A program made the translations under genes and the position numbers. The notes under the pieces are model-generated. The model worked only from the letters and a program-made list of their open reading frames with translations, ran no database searches and was not told where the DNA came from. 64,000 bases of DNA, taken from a bacterium (GTDB lineage: Bacteria; Myxococcota_A; Polyangia; Nannocystales; Nannocystaceae). The first letter of the stretch is position 1, and each line of letters opens with the position of its first letter. Below, one piece after another: positions 42,875 to 50,076 of the stretch. The stretch is taken from the NCBI GenBank assembly GCA_024742475.1, contig JANSYI010000015.1:146075-210074 (forward strand), given 5' to 3'.

Positions 42875-43879
42875 GTGGCCAAGGGAAGAATTGGGGTCCT
42901 CGATCACGACGAGAATTGGGTCCTGGAGCCCACGTTCGACGGCATGCTCACCACGCTCGAGGGGCCTGTGCCGATCAAGCGGGGCAAGCTGTGGGGCCTG
43001 CTCGACCGCGAGGGAAGCGTCGTCATAGACCCCGCCTTCGACGAAATCGGGGCCTTCACGGGGCCGTTAGCGCCCGCTCGCAAGAACAAGAACTGGGGCT
43101 ATATCGACGCCTTCGGTTCGTGGGCGATCGAGCCGACGTTCGAGGCGGCGCGTTCGTTCCGCGATGAACGGGCCGGTGTGAAGAAGGACGGCAAATGGGG
43201 TTTCATTGATACTGGAGGTGCGTTCGTCATCGAGCCCAAGCATGACGGTGTGACGGTGTTCTCCGACGGGCGGGCGGGCTTCAACGTCGGGGGGACAGAT
43301 TTCAATGGCCTCCTCACAATCGGCGGAAAATGGGGCATTGTCGACGTCGAGGGCGACGTGATCGTCAAGCCGACGTTCGACACGTTCGTCGGCTACTCCA
43401 ACGGGCTGTGCGCCGTTCAAAAGGCCGGGAAGACCCAGGTGCTCGACGTCGGCGGCAAGGCCGTCTGGAAGCCCAAGGCGGGCATCTTCGTTGGCCCTTT
43501 TCGCGAGGGCCGGGCGTGGGCGTGGGACGGAACGACGGTCGCGCAGCTACGAGGCGTGGTTTCGGATGCGTTCGAGTGGCTCACCGAGCCGGAGTTCTCC
43601 GATTCGGGTGTATTTTCTGAGGGGCTGTGCGCGGCCAACGTCGGGGGCGAGCGCTCAGAAGGCGACCTCGTTGGAGGTCTATGGGGGTTTGTCGACCAGG
43701 ACGGCGCGGTCGCCATCGAACCGGCGTTCGACATGGCCGACGGATTCTTCGCGGGGGTCGCCGCGGTCAAGAAGAAGGGGAGGTGGGGGCTCGTCGGCAA
43801 AGACGGCGTGGTCGTGGTCCCGCTCGCCTACTCCGAGATCGGCGCGCTCTCTGAGTCGCTCGTACTTGCGAGGGCATAG
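42875..43879 (+). CDS. WG-repeat protein
   Basis: A 334-residue protein built from WG repeats, starting at GTG 42875. Repeats of about 25-30 residues are visible: KLWGLLDREGSVVIDPAFDE, NWGYIDAFGSWAIEPTF, KWGFIDTGGAFVIEPKHDG, KWGIVDVEGDVIVKPTFD, LWGFVDQDGAVAIEPAFD, RWGLVGKDGVVVVPLAY. One middle repeat is degraded (VLDVGGKAVWKPKAG). WG repeats form beta-rich binding surfaces and are common near polymorphic toxin loci. It ends the packed unit, 21 bp after the unknown gene. It may be a further immunity protein, but this is inference from location. Confidence 0.8.
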   Translation: MAKGRIGVLDHDENWVLEPTFDGMLTTLEGPVPIKRGKLWGLLDREGSVVIDPAFDEIGAFTGPLAPARKNKNWGYIDAFGSWAIEPTFEAARSFRDERAGVKKDGKWGFIDTGGAFVIEPKHDGVTVFSDGRAGFNVGGTDFNGLLTIGGKWGIVDVEGDVIVKPTFDTFVGYSNGLCAVQKAGKTQVLDVGGKAVWKPKAGIFVGPFREGRAWAWDGTTVAQLRGVVSDAFEWLTEPEFSDSGVFSEGLCAANVGGERSEGDLVGGLWGFVDQDGAVAIEPAFDMADGFFAGVAAVKKKGRWGLVGKDGVVVVPLAYSEIGALSESLVLARA

Positions 43880-43980
43880 AGCCTGCGGGTCCTTCAGTGG
43901 CCCCGCTTCATGCTGCGTCCTGGTGGCCTGTCGGCCGCGAAGAAAAACTGACGCATCGCGTCGCCGGCGGCCATTGCCCG

Positions 43981-45099
43981 ATGATGGCTCGCCACACGCT
44001 CTCGTCCTGCTCCGGCTTCGCGTTGCTCCTCACCGCTTGCAGCGTCGAGCCTCGCGAGATGGCCGGTGCTCCCCACGCGGCCTCGGCAAGCGGGACGACC
44101 GGTCCGTCCAACGCTGCGGAGACCGGCGACGACGAGGAAGACCCACAGGGATCGACGAGCGGACCGGCCACGGGATCGGAGAGCTCGGGCGGTCCCTTCA
44201 ACGAGTGCGCATCGATCTCCCAGACGACGACGATCGACGAGCGACCCGTCGATATCGTGCTCGTCGGCGTGGGAGACGTGATCGACGTCCCAAACTACGA
44301 CATTCGATGGTGGCTCTCGGACCTCCCGAGCCATATCGAGGAATCGGGGGTCGACGCGCGGCTGATCGCGGTTCTCCCCGGCATCCCCGAGGACCACATG
44401 GACGGCGGCGACGAGGGCCACTACGACTGCCCAGGATGGGACTGCGGGACTGGACCCGTCGAGATCCACGACGTCGTCATCGCCGATGATCGGCCGCTGC
44501 AGGGCATCCTCGACAGTGCGCCGCAGTGGACGGCCTCGCTGCGGCCCGAGGCGCGAAAGCACTTCTTGGTCTGGACGGAGCGCAACACCGACTCCCAGAC
44601 CTCCGCGAGCGACTTCATCGCTGATGCGACGGCGTTGGACGGTGCCTTCGAGGGGTTCGTGCTTCACGCGTTCGCCTGGGTCGAGGACCCAAGCTTCATC
44701 CCTCCCGACGGAGCCGTTCGAGAAGTCGCGACGCTCACCGGCGGGCTCTACGACGATGGCTCGGTTCGGGACGTGGACACGGGCTTCTTCGAGGGGGTCC
44801 TGACGTCCATCGAGGAGTCATCGCTCGCGTGCGAGTACGAGATTCCGGCGCCACCGGAAGGCTTGGACTTCGACCCCACTCGCATCAACGTCGAGTACGA
44901 CGAAGGCGCGGGACTGGAGACGATTGGCTATGTCGCAAGAGCCTCGGACTGCGCGCAAACGGGTCCCGGTTGGCACTACGACGACGCAGCCAACCCCACC
45001 GAGATCATCATGTGTCCGTTCTCGTGCCAGCGGTTCTGGGCCGCGTCACATGCGACGATCGACATCAAGTTTGGTTGCGCAACCATCCCGGCGGCGTGA
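43981..45099 (+). CDS. von Willebrand A-like lipoprotein
   Basis: A 372-residue predicted lipoprotein (signal ending LLLTAC, two Met codons at 43981 and 43984). A Gly/Thr/Ser linker is followed by a vWA-like domain (VDIVLVGVGDVIDV, VDARLIAVLPGIPEDHMDGG, LRPEARKHFLVWTERN, EGFVLHAFAWVEDPS). The strict D-x-S-x-S metal site is not kept (DVIDV), unlike the protein at 3725. A Cys-containing tail (CEYEIPAPPEGLDFDP, MCPFSCQRFW) suggests disulfides. It is the first of a short + strand group that ends at the palindrome. Probably surface-exposed; ligand unknown. Confidence 0.7.
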   Translation: MMARHTLSSCSGFALLLTACSVEPREMAGAPHAASASGTTGPSNAAETGDDEEDPQGSTSGPATGSESSGGPFNECASISQTTTIDERPVDIVLVGVGDVIDVPNYDIRWWLSDLPSHIEESGVDARLIAVLPGIPEDHMDGGDEGHYDCPGWDCGTGPVEIHDVVIADDRPLQGILDSAPQWTASLRPEARKHFLVWTERNTDSQTSASDFIADATALDGAFEGFVLHAFAWVEDPSFIPPDGAVREVATLTGGLYDDGSVRDVDTGFFEGVLTSIEESSLACEYEIPAPPEGLDFDPTRINVEYDEGAGLETIGYVARASDCAQTGPGWHYDDAANPTEIIMCPFSCQRFWAASHATIDIKFGCATIPAA

Positions 45100-45148
45100 G
45101 GCGCCCGGCGCTGGTACGCTTCGTGGCACAGGCGTCAGACGTCGATGT

Positions 45149-45787
45149 GTGTGGAGCCCTGACAGCTGCACTCGTCGCGTGGGGTTGCGGCCGCGCTCGC
45201 ACGACCGTATAGGGGTCGAGAGTGGCTCTTCCTCCTCACTCGCGGACTCCTTCTTCAAAGTGTTCAAGGGCGCGGTGAACGAGGACGAGGGGGTCTTGGC
45301 CGGAGTGCACCCGGTGCGAGAGACCGAGGACGATGTCATCGTCGTCTGGCGCTCGATGGTCCTCGTGCAGAGTCTCGGCACGCCGTCGGTGGACGGGGCA
45401 GACGCGATCGTCAGCGGTCTGCACCTCCTTCGGGAGCGGGGCGTCGTTCGGCCGCTTCTGTACGCCTTCGTGTCGAAGACTGCAGCGCCACCACCTGACG
45501 AAGCGCGGGTTCGGCTCACGACCGCGCTCCGGGACCCTGCGCTCCAGCTCGCCGGACACGTCATCCTGTTCTCGGGCAGTGCATTCCGAGCGACGATCGT
45601 TCGCAGCGTGCTGACGGGCATGACGCTGTTGTCACGACAGAGCTATCCTTCGACCGCGGTCTGGAAACTCGAGGCGTCGGTCGAGGCTGCGTGTGGCTAC
45701 TTGCGGGACGCGGGCTCTCGTCCCGCGGTCGAACCCGACCAGCTCGCCGCGTTCCTGCGTGAGTTCCTCCCGCCCGCGGCGACCTGA
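45149..45787 (+). CDS. protein of unknown function
   Basis: About 212 residues if GTG 45149 is used; other in-frame starts (e.g. GTG 45260) are equally possible, since no ATG fits. The coherent part runs from LADSFFKVFKGAVNEDEG through DVIVVWRSMVLVQSLGTPS, LYAFVSKTAAPPPDEAR and GMTLLSRQSYPSTAVWKLEA to the acidic end. It looks like an alpha/beta domain, possibly STAS/SpoIIAA-like, but I cannot confirm that. It is downstream of the vWA-like lipoprotein and 2 bp from a long palindrome. The first part of the frame may be non-coding. Confidence 0.5.
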   Translation: MWSPDSCTRRVGLRPRSHDRIGVESGSSSSLADSFFKVFKGAVNEDEGVLAGVHPVRETEDDVIVVWRSMVLVQSLGTPSVDGADAIVSGLHLLRERGVVRPLLYAFVSKTAAPPPDEARVRLTTALRDPALQLAGHVILFSGSAFRATIVRSVLTGMTLLSRQSYPSTAVWKLEASVEAACGYLRDAGSRPAVEPDQLAAFLREFLPPAAT

Positions 45788-45789
45788 CG

Positions 45790-45959
45790 CTAGAGCAGCC
45801 TGTGGTGAAACCCAACACGACGTCTCACTCGTCTTTTTCGCTCCTGGCGGCGTCGCCGAAACTTGCAGTACACCCGGTACAGCGGCGTTTCGGCTCCTAC
45901 CCAGGAGCGAAAAACCCTTCGCGATCCGCCGCGCCGGGTTTCACCACAGGCTGCTCTAG
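45790..45959. repeat. 170-bp nested palindrome in a convergent gap
   Basis: The outer arms are a perfect 24-bp inverted repeat (45790-45813 and 45936-45959). Inside lie a perfect 14-bp pair (45834-45847 with 45901-45914) and an 8-bp pair GCCGAAAC/GTTTCGGC (45855-45862 with 45887-45894). The loop holds GTAC twice around ACCCG. It fills almost the whole gap between the + strand gene ending at 45787 and the - strand gene ending at 45992. It could be a MITE-like element or a structured bidirectional terminator. I found no second copy in the window. Confidence 0.75.
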
Positions 45960-45991
45960 CCCGAAGCGGCCGGCCTCGATGGTCGTCGGGC

Positions 45992-46990
45992 TCAGGCCGA
46001 CGCCGCGATCGCGGCGGCCTGCTGCGCGGAGACGATCGCCTGCATGTCGATGAGGGCCTTGATGTCGCCGATGTTCGCGGCCGTCTCGTCGCGCGAGGCC
46101 AGCTGCACGAAGGCGAGGCCGGTGCCAAGGGTGAAGGCCATCGGACCGCCGAGCCAGCTCAACTCGGCCTGAAGTCGGTCTCGATACTCCAGGGCCGTGC
46201 GCACGACCAGTTCGACCGGAAGGGCCAAGAAGCAGAGCGCCGCGACCTCGTCGTATTCGCGCTGCCATACCGACTGTCCCCCGTCCTTCAATGCCGCGCA
46301 CAGCTGCTTCACCCGGGTGGCGATCTCGACCGGCTTCAGGCCGGTCAGATACAGAACGTTGGCCGCCGTCTGCAGCGGATCGCCGGTGCGCAGGCCGGCG
46401 TCGGTGCGCAGGGCCTGGTAGATCGCCTCGATGCTCTCGCCGATCGAGCGCGGGTCGCCGGGCTGCCCCACCAGCATTGCGCAGGCGGGGAAGTCCTCGG
46501 GTCCCGTGAGCCACCAGTGGTGGCGCTTCATCTCCTCGTACACCGCTGCGAAGCGATCGATGTCCGCCTCGCGGATCGCTTCGCCTGCGCGGATCCGCCG
46601 AAGCACCAGGGTTGCGAGGAACTCGTAGGTTCGGCCGCGGCGAAGGCTTCGGGCCCGCATCATCGCCTGCACTCGCCCGACCTCCTCGACGAACGCCGCG
46701 GCTTCGTCTCCGTACTTCACCAGCAGGCCTGCAATCAGCAGGCGGACCGATGGCGCCACCTCGCTGAACCATCCCAACGCCCCGGAGAGCTCGCCGTCCT
46801 TCTCCCGTAGCGCCTCGACGAGCGCCGCGGGCTCGCCGTCGGTCGTCAGCAAAGTGACGGCCGCCAAGCGCAGCGGGGGCTTCTGCTCGAAGAACCCTCT
46901 CCCGCTCTCGAGCGCAGCATGGAGCTGCTTGAAGCGCTCGAACGCGTCCGTGCGCACGAGCGTCTGCGACCGAGGATCCCTGAACACCAT
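45992..46990 (-). CDS. DUF4003 family protein
   Basis: A 332-residue helical protein. The phrases LRLAAVTLLTTDGEPAALVE, GALGWFSEVAPSVRLLIAGL, FLATLVLRRIRAGEAI, RHHWWLTGPEDFPACAMLV and LQTAANVLYLTGLKPVEIATR match the DUF4003 pattern (small family of unknown role, found in many bacteria). No signal peptide or membrane helix; all helices look soluble. It is divergent from the EXPERA gene (69 bp apart) and convergent with the gene upstream of the palindrome. Function cannot be inferred further. Confidence 0.72.
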   Translation of the reverse strand: MVFRDPRSQTLVRTDAFERFKQLHAALESGRGFFEQKPPLRLAAVTLLTTDGEPAALVEALREKDGELSGALGWFSEVAPSVRLLIAGLLVKYGDEAAAFVEEVGRVQAMMRARSLRRGRTYEFLATLVLRRIRAGEAIREADIDRFAAVYEEMKRHHWWLTGPEDFPACAMLVGQPGDPRSIGESIEAIYQALRTDAGLRTGDPLQTAANVLYLTGLKPVEIATRVKQLCAALKDGGQSVWQREYDEVAALCFLALPVELVVRTALEYRDRLQAELSWLGGPMAFTLGTGLAFVQLASRDETAANIGDIKALIDMQAIVSAQQAAAIAASA

Positions 46991-47059
46991 CGGTGCAGCG
47001 TACCTCCGCGGGTCTCATCGCGCGACCGCGCGAGATCGGGGCGTGATATCCCGGTGTCG

Positions 47060-47551
47060 ATGACCGCTCCGCTTCGCCGCCGTCGCTTCGACCTCATGCT
47101 CGTCGCGTGGTTCGTGGTGTTCGCGTTCACGTCGCTGGTGATGGAGATGTACATCACCTTCTCGGTCGACCTCGCGTCGGCAACCGACCCGTTTGGCCGG
47201 GTGTGGTTTTGGTACGCGGACTCGTTCGACCCGATCTTCCTCGACCCGCCGTACTTCTTGTGGCTGATGTGCACCATCGACGGGTTCGTGTTCGGGCCGT
47301 TCTACCTGGTGCTCATCGTGGCCTTCGCGCGCGGGTGGAACTGGATTCGGCTGCCCGCGATCATCTACGTGAGCGCCATCGTCTACTCGACCGCGGTGTA
47401 CTTCGGTGTCGAGTTCGGCGAGGAGTCCCATCGCGCCGACCTCATGATGGTGTTCCTGATCAACATCCCGTACACGATCGTGCCAGTGATGCTGCTGGGC
47501 CGGGTCTGGCGGCCGGATGTCTTTGGGACCGGCGATCGCGAGATCGTATGA
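47060..47551 (+). CDS. EXPERA-domain membrane protein
   Basis: A 163-residue protein with four membrane helices, typical of the EXPERA/emopamil-binding family. The pattern is visible in FDLMLVAWFVVFAFTSLVME, FWYADSFDPIFLDPPYFLWL, LVLIVAFARGWNWIRLPAII and VYFGVEFGEESHRADLMMVF ending in an Asn/Pro-containing helix. EXPERA proteins act on sterols or as ligand-binding domains in eukaryotes; bacterial members are uncharacterised. Some myxobacteria make sterols, which makes this noteworthy, but the role is inference. The ATGA at its end couples it to the next gene. Confidence 0.75.
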   Translation: MTAPLRRRRFDLMLVAWFVVFAFTSLVMEMYITFSVDLASATDPFGRVWFWYADSFDPIFLDPPYFLWLMCTIDGFVFGPFYLVLIVAFARGWNWIRLPAIIYVSAIVYSTAVYFGVEFGEESHRADLMMVFLINIPYTIVPVMLLGRVWRPDVFGTGDREIV

Positions 47552-48459
47552 TCGACGGCATGAAGCGCGCGCTCCTGGCCATCGTGCTCGCCAGCGGCTG
47601 CACCGTCATCGAGACTGTTGGCGACACCGAGGTCGATGAAACGACGAGCTCGTCGAGCAGCACGTCGGGTCTCCTGCCAACCTCCGCGGAGCCCGAGGGG
47701 GCGTCGTCGAGCACGTGGAGCACCACCACCACGGGCTCGGACGACGTCTCCGAGGACGATGGGGGCTGCGACTTCATTGGCTGCGAGCCGTCTCCGGATG
47801 CCCCGCCCTCGTGCGATCCGATGCTTCAGGACTGCCCGCGGGGATACAAGTGCAACATCTACATCAACGATGGTGGCACCTCCTACAACGCCGCCCGCTG
47901 CGTCCCGATCGTCGACGACCCCGACCTTCCCGACGAGGCGTGTACGGTCGAGGGCAGCGCGGTGTCGGGGCTCGACTCGTGCGCTCTGGGATCGGTCTGC
48001 GCGTGGGTCGATTTCGAGACCGGCGTTGGCGTGTGTCAGCCGATGTGTCTCGGCCCCGATACGAATCCGTCGTGCGCCGACGAGAACCGCGTGTGCATCG
48101 TAGGCGGCGATGCAATCCCTGCGTTCTGCTTTTCGCGCTGCGACCCGCTGGTTCAAGACTGCCCCGAGGGGCTGGCCTGCTACGGCTACTTCGAGCCGGT
48201 GGTTTGCAGCGCGAGCTGGTCCGAGCCCGATGCTGCCTTGCTCGATGCCTGCTCCACTCCGAGCAGCTGCCCGGCGGGGACCACGTGTGTCGGGGCGGAG
48301 AACGTCGGAGCCTGCCCGCCGGACGCTGACGCTTGCTGCGCGTCGTTCTGCGACCTCGAAGCGCCCGACTGTCCCGAGCCGCAGACATGCCGGCCCTACT
48401 TCACCGAGCCAGCCCCCGAGGGCTTGGAGTCGGTTGGTTTCTGCGGGGCATCGCAGTGA
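47548..48459 (+). CDS. Cys-rich lipoprotein
   Basis: A 303-residue predicted lipoprotein overlapping the EXPERA stop by ATGA. The signal MIDGMKRALLAIVLASGC has a good lipobox; ATG 47560 is an alternative start. After a Ser/Thr linker to about residue 70 it has many Cys in paired modules (DPMLQDCPRGYKC, CALGSVCAW, CDPLVQDCPEGLACYG, ACCASFCDLEAPDC). The repeats are close in style to the Cys-rich protein at 36729. It is probably an extracellular disulfide-bonded protein. The coupling with EXPERA may be fortuitous. Confidence 0.7.
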   Translation: MIDGMKRALLAIVLASGCTVIETVGDTEVDETTSSSSSTSGLLPTSAEPEGASSSTWSTTTTGSDDVSEDDGGCDFIGCEPSPDAPPSCDPMLQDCPRGYKCNIYINDGGTSYNAARCVPIVDDPDLPDEACTVEGSAVSGLDSCALGSVCAWVDFETGVGVCQPMCLGPDTNPSCADENRVCIVGGDAIPAFCFSRCDPLVQDCPEGLACYGYFEPVVCSASWSEPDAALLDACSTPSSCPAGTTCVGAENVGACPPDADACCASFCDLEAPDCPEPQTCRPYFTEPAPEGLESVGFCGASQ

Positions 48460-48525
48460 CGGTGCAGGGCGCGAATCGTCGTCACATGGGACCATCGCTC
48501 CGGCGATCCGTGGCACACTTCGCTC

Positions 48526-48960
48526 ATGGCTAGATTGATCGTTTGCACGGAATGCGAAAGGTACGCGAGGGCCGTCGATTCGACTTGTCCGCACTGCGGA
48601 GCATCGATGCGCCGCTCCGGCGCTGTAGGGAAGACCGCCGGCGCAGTCCTCATGGGGCTCTCGCTCGCCGGCTGTCCCGCGTCGGACGACACCAGCGAGA
48701 CGCTCGGCAACGGTGACAGCTCGTCGTCGGCGGGTGGTGTCTCGTCGTCCGGGGAACCCGACCCCTCGACCACTTCCGGGTTCGACCCCGGCCCGAACTC
48801 GACCGACCCCGCCTACGGCAACCCGGCGACGGAGACCTCTGCCACGACCGACATGACCGAGAGCGGCACGACCGGAAGCACCGGCGATGAGGACACCGAC
48901 TCGAGCACCGGCGCGGGGAGTTCGTCCTCGGGGACGTCGTCTTCGTCGACGTCCGGGTAG
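48526..48960 (+). CDS. zinc-ribbon plus lipobox small protein
   Basis: A 144-residue protein with an unusual order. The N-terminus is a short zinc ribbon (IVCTECERYARAVDSTCPHCG, four Cys). It is followed by a hydrophobic segment ending in GLSLAGC, a perfect lipobox, and a long Ser/Thr/Gly/Asp tail to the stop. If the lipobox is used, the ribbon would be the cytosolic side of an unusually long signal sequence and be cleaved; if not, it would be a membrane-anchored cytosolic ribbon with an exported tail. Its 3' part is duplicated downstream (see the repeat at 48741-48995). Confidence 0.65.
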   Translation: MARLIVCTECERYARAVDSTCPHCGASMRRSGAVGKTAGAVLMGLSLAGCPASDDTSETLGNGDSSSSAGGVSSSGEPDPSTTSGFDPGPNSTDPAYGNPATETSATTDMTESGTTGSTGDEDTDSSTGAGSSSSGTSSSSTSG

Positions 48961-48995
48961 ACTCCAAGCCATGACGCGCGTCTCGATGGCGATGG
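48741..48995 (+). repeat. duplicated block, copy 1 (3' end of zinc-ribbon gene)
   Basis: This 255-bp block covers the Ser/Thr-rich tail of the zinc-ribbon gene, its stop codon and the start of the next frame (ATGACGCGCG at 48971). It recurs at 49587-49811 with several indels. Both copies end with the same start codon of a downstream small lipoprotein frame. It is a local segmental duplication. Confidence 0.75.
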
Positions 48996-49271
48996 TCTCC
49001 CGACGCTCTGGACGAGGACGGGATCCGACACCGGCTACCGCTAGCGCTCCAAGCACACGCATGGGGATCCGTCGATGGCGCGGCGGGGGTCGACTGGATC
49101 GTCGCCACGCCCACGGACGTCGAGCTGGTCCATCTCGGAGCAGAGGCATGCTGGCAGACGCTGGCGACCGACGTCGATACCGAGCTGCTTGCGGTTGGGG
49201 ATGTGCAGGGGGATGGCGACGACGAGGTGGTCGTGCGCGGAGAGAGCGGGCTGGTGATGCTCGATCTGTAG
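48971..49271 (+). pseudogene. broken small lipoprotein with FG-GAP-like tail
   Basis: The frame opens with MTRVSMAM, the same start as the intact lipoprotein at 49787, but loses the signal peptide through an early frame change. A second frame then carries IRHRLPLALQAHAWGS, IVATPTDVELVHLG and LAVGDVQGDGDDEVVVRG, ending LVMLDL at 49271. The last part looks like an FG-GAP/VCBS beta-propeller repeat (D-V-x-G-D-G-x-D). So this looks like a lipoprotein gene with its middle deleted. It is flanked by the duplicated block. Confidence 0.55.
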
Positions 49272-49342
49272 CGCTCATCCGCACTCGAAGAGCCGGCCGA
49301 TCACCAGCTGGCAGGACGCCTGCGCGTGCTTCGGACGAGCGA

Positions 49343-49576
49343 TCAGTCACCTTCGGACGTGTTGTTCATGACCCATTCCGAGCCGGTCCAAAGGTACGTG
49401 GCCTTGGCGTCGCATCCCGCGACGCCGATGGACGCCATCGAACCCGGACGCAGCTGCGTCATCTTCAGGGAATCTGCGTCGCAGTCCAGGTCGAAGGCGG
49501 CCCTCTTCTTGAGGGCGTCGAGCTGCTCGACGAAGAATGACTCTGGGTACCCGAGCCCGCCCGCCTTGAAGCTCAT
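49343..49576 (-). CDS. small gene or gene fragment, Cys-containing
   Basis: A 77-residue frame starting at ATG 49576. It has FDLDCDADSLKMTQL and IGVAGCDAKATYLW, a pattern (D-L-x-C ... V-x-G-C-x-x-x-A-x-Y) seen in many small exported proteins of myxobacteria. No signal peptide is present and the upstream sequence is the second copy of the duplicated block, so it could be the 3' end of a formerly larger lipoprotein whose 5' end was replaced by recombination. It may still be expressed. Confidence 0.5.
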   Translation of the reverse strand: MSFKAGGLGYPESFFVEQLDALKKRAAFDLDCDADSLKMTQLRPGSMASIGVAGCDAKATYLWTGSEWVMNNTSEGD

Positions 49577-49586
49577 GTTGTCCGAG

Positions 49587-49811
49587 CTCGTCGTCCGGGG
49601 AATCCGACCCCTCGACCACTGCCGGTTTCGACCCTGACACGACCGGCCCGAACTCGACCGATCCCGCCTACGGTAGCCCGGCGACGGAGACCTCCGCCAC
49701 GGCACGACCGGAAGCACCGGCGATGGGGACACCGACTCGAGCACCGGGGACGTCGTCTTCGTCGACGTCCGGGTAGACTCGAAGCCATGACGCGCGTCTC
49801 GATGGCGATGG
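49587..49811 (+). repeat. duplicated block, copy 2 (degenerate)
   Basis: A diverged copy of 48741-48995 with deletions of about 10-20 bp inside the Ser/Thr-rich stretch and an 8-9 bp insertion near its start. The reading frame of the parent gene is lost, so this copy is non-coding apart from the shared start codon at 49787. Confidence 0.75.
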
Positions 49812-49999
49812 CCCTCGCTGCCCTACTGACCGCCGGCTGCGAAAAAGAGACCGCCTCGCCGGTCGACCTGGGCACCGAGACCGCCGCCGACGATAGCGGC
49901 ACGGTGCAGATCTCGATCGCGCTTCTCGAGCGCCCGGGGCCGGAGGCGGAGCGGGCGGCAGCCTGCGAACTTCCCGATCTGCGGGTTGAATGGGCTTGA
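49787..49999 (+). CDS. small lipoprotein, probably truncated
   Basis: A 70-residue predicted lipoprotein (signal MTRVSMAMALAALLTAGC) with a Thr/Asp-rich mature part and the phrase VQISIALLERPGPEAERAAAC. The start lies within the duplicated block and matches the broken frame at 48971. The protein ends abruptly at 49997-49999; the original gene may have continued into a propeller like the tail at 49200-49271. Whether the present product is stable is doubtful. Confidence 0.45.
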   Translation: MTRVSMAMALAALLTAGCEKETASPVDLGTETAADDSGTVQISIALLERPGPEAERAAACELPDLRVEWA

Positions 50000-50076
50000 C
50001 TGGTGTCGGGTGGATTCAACGCGTGATCTTGGGAAGTTGCGGTTCGCAAGCGGAAACGCGGCCGTTCCCGGTTGTG

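Noticed and set aside
47383..49350. 655-residue minus-strand frame across four genes
   Set aside because: Arg/Ala-rich, no motif, and runs through clearly coding + strand genes.
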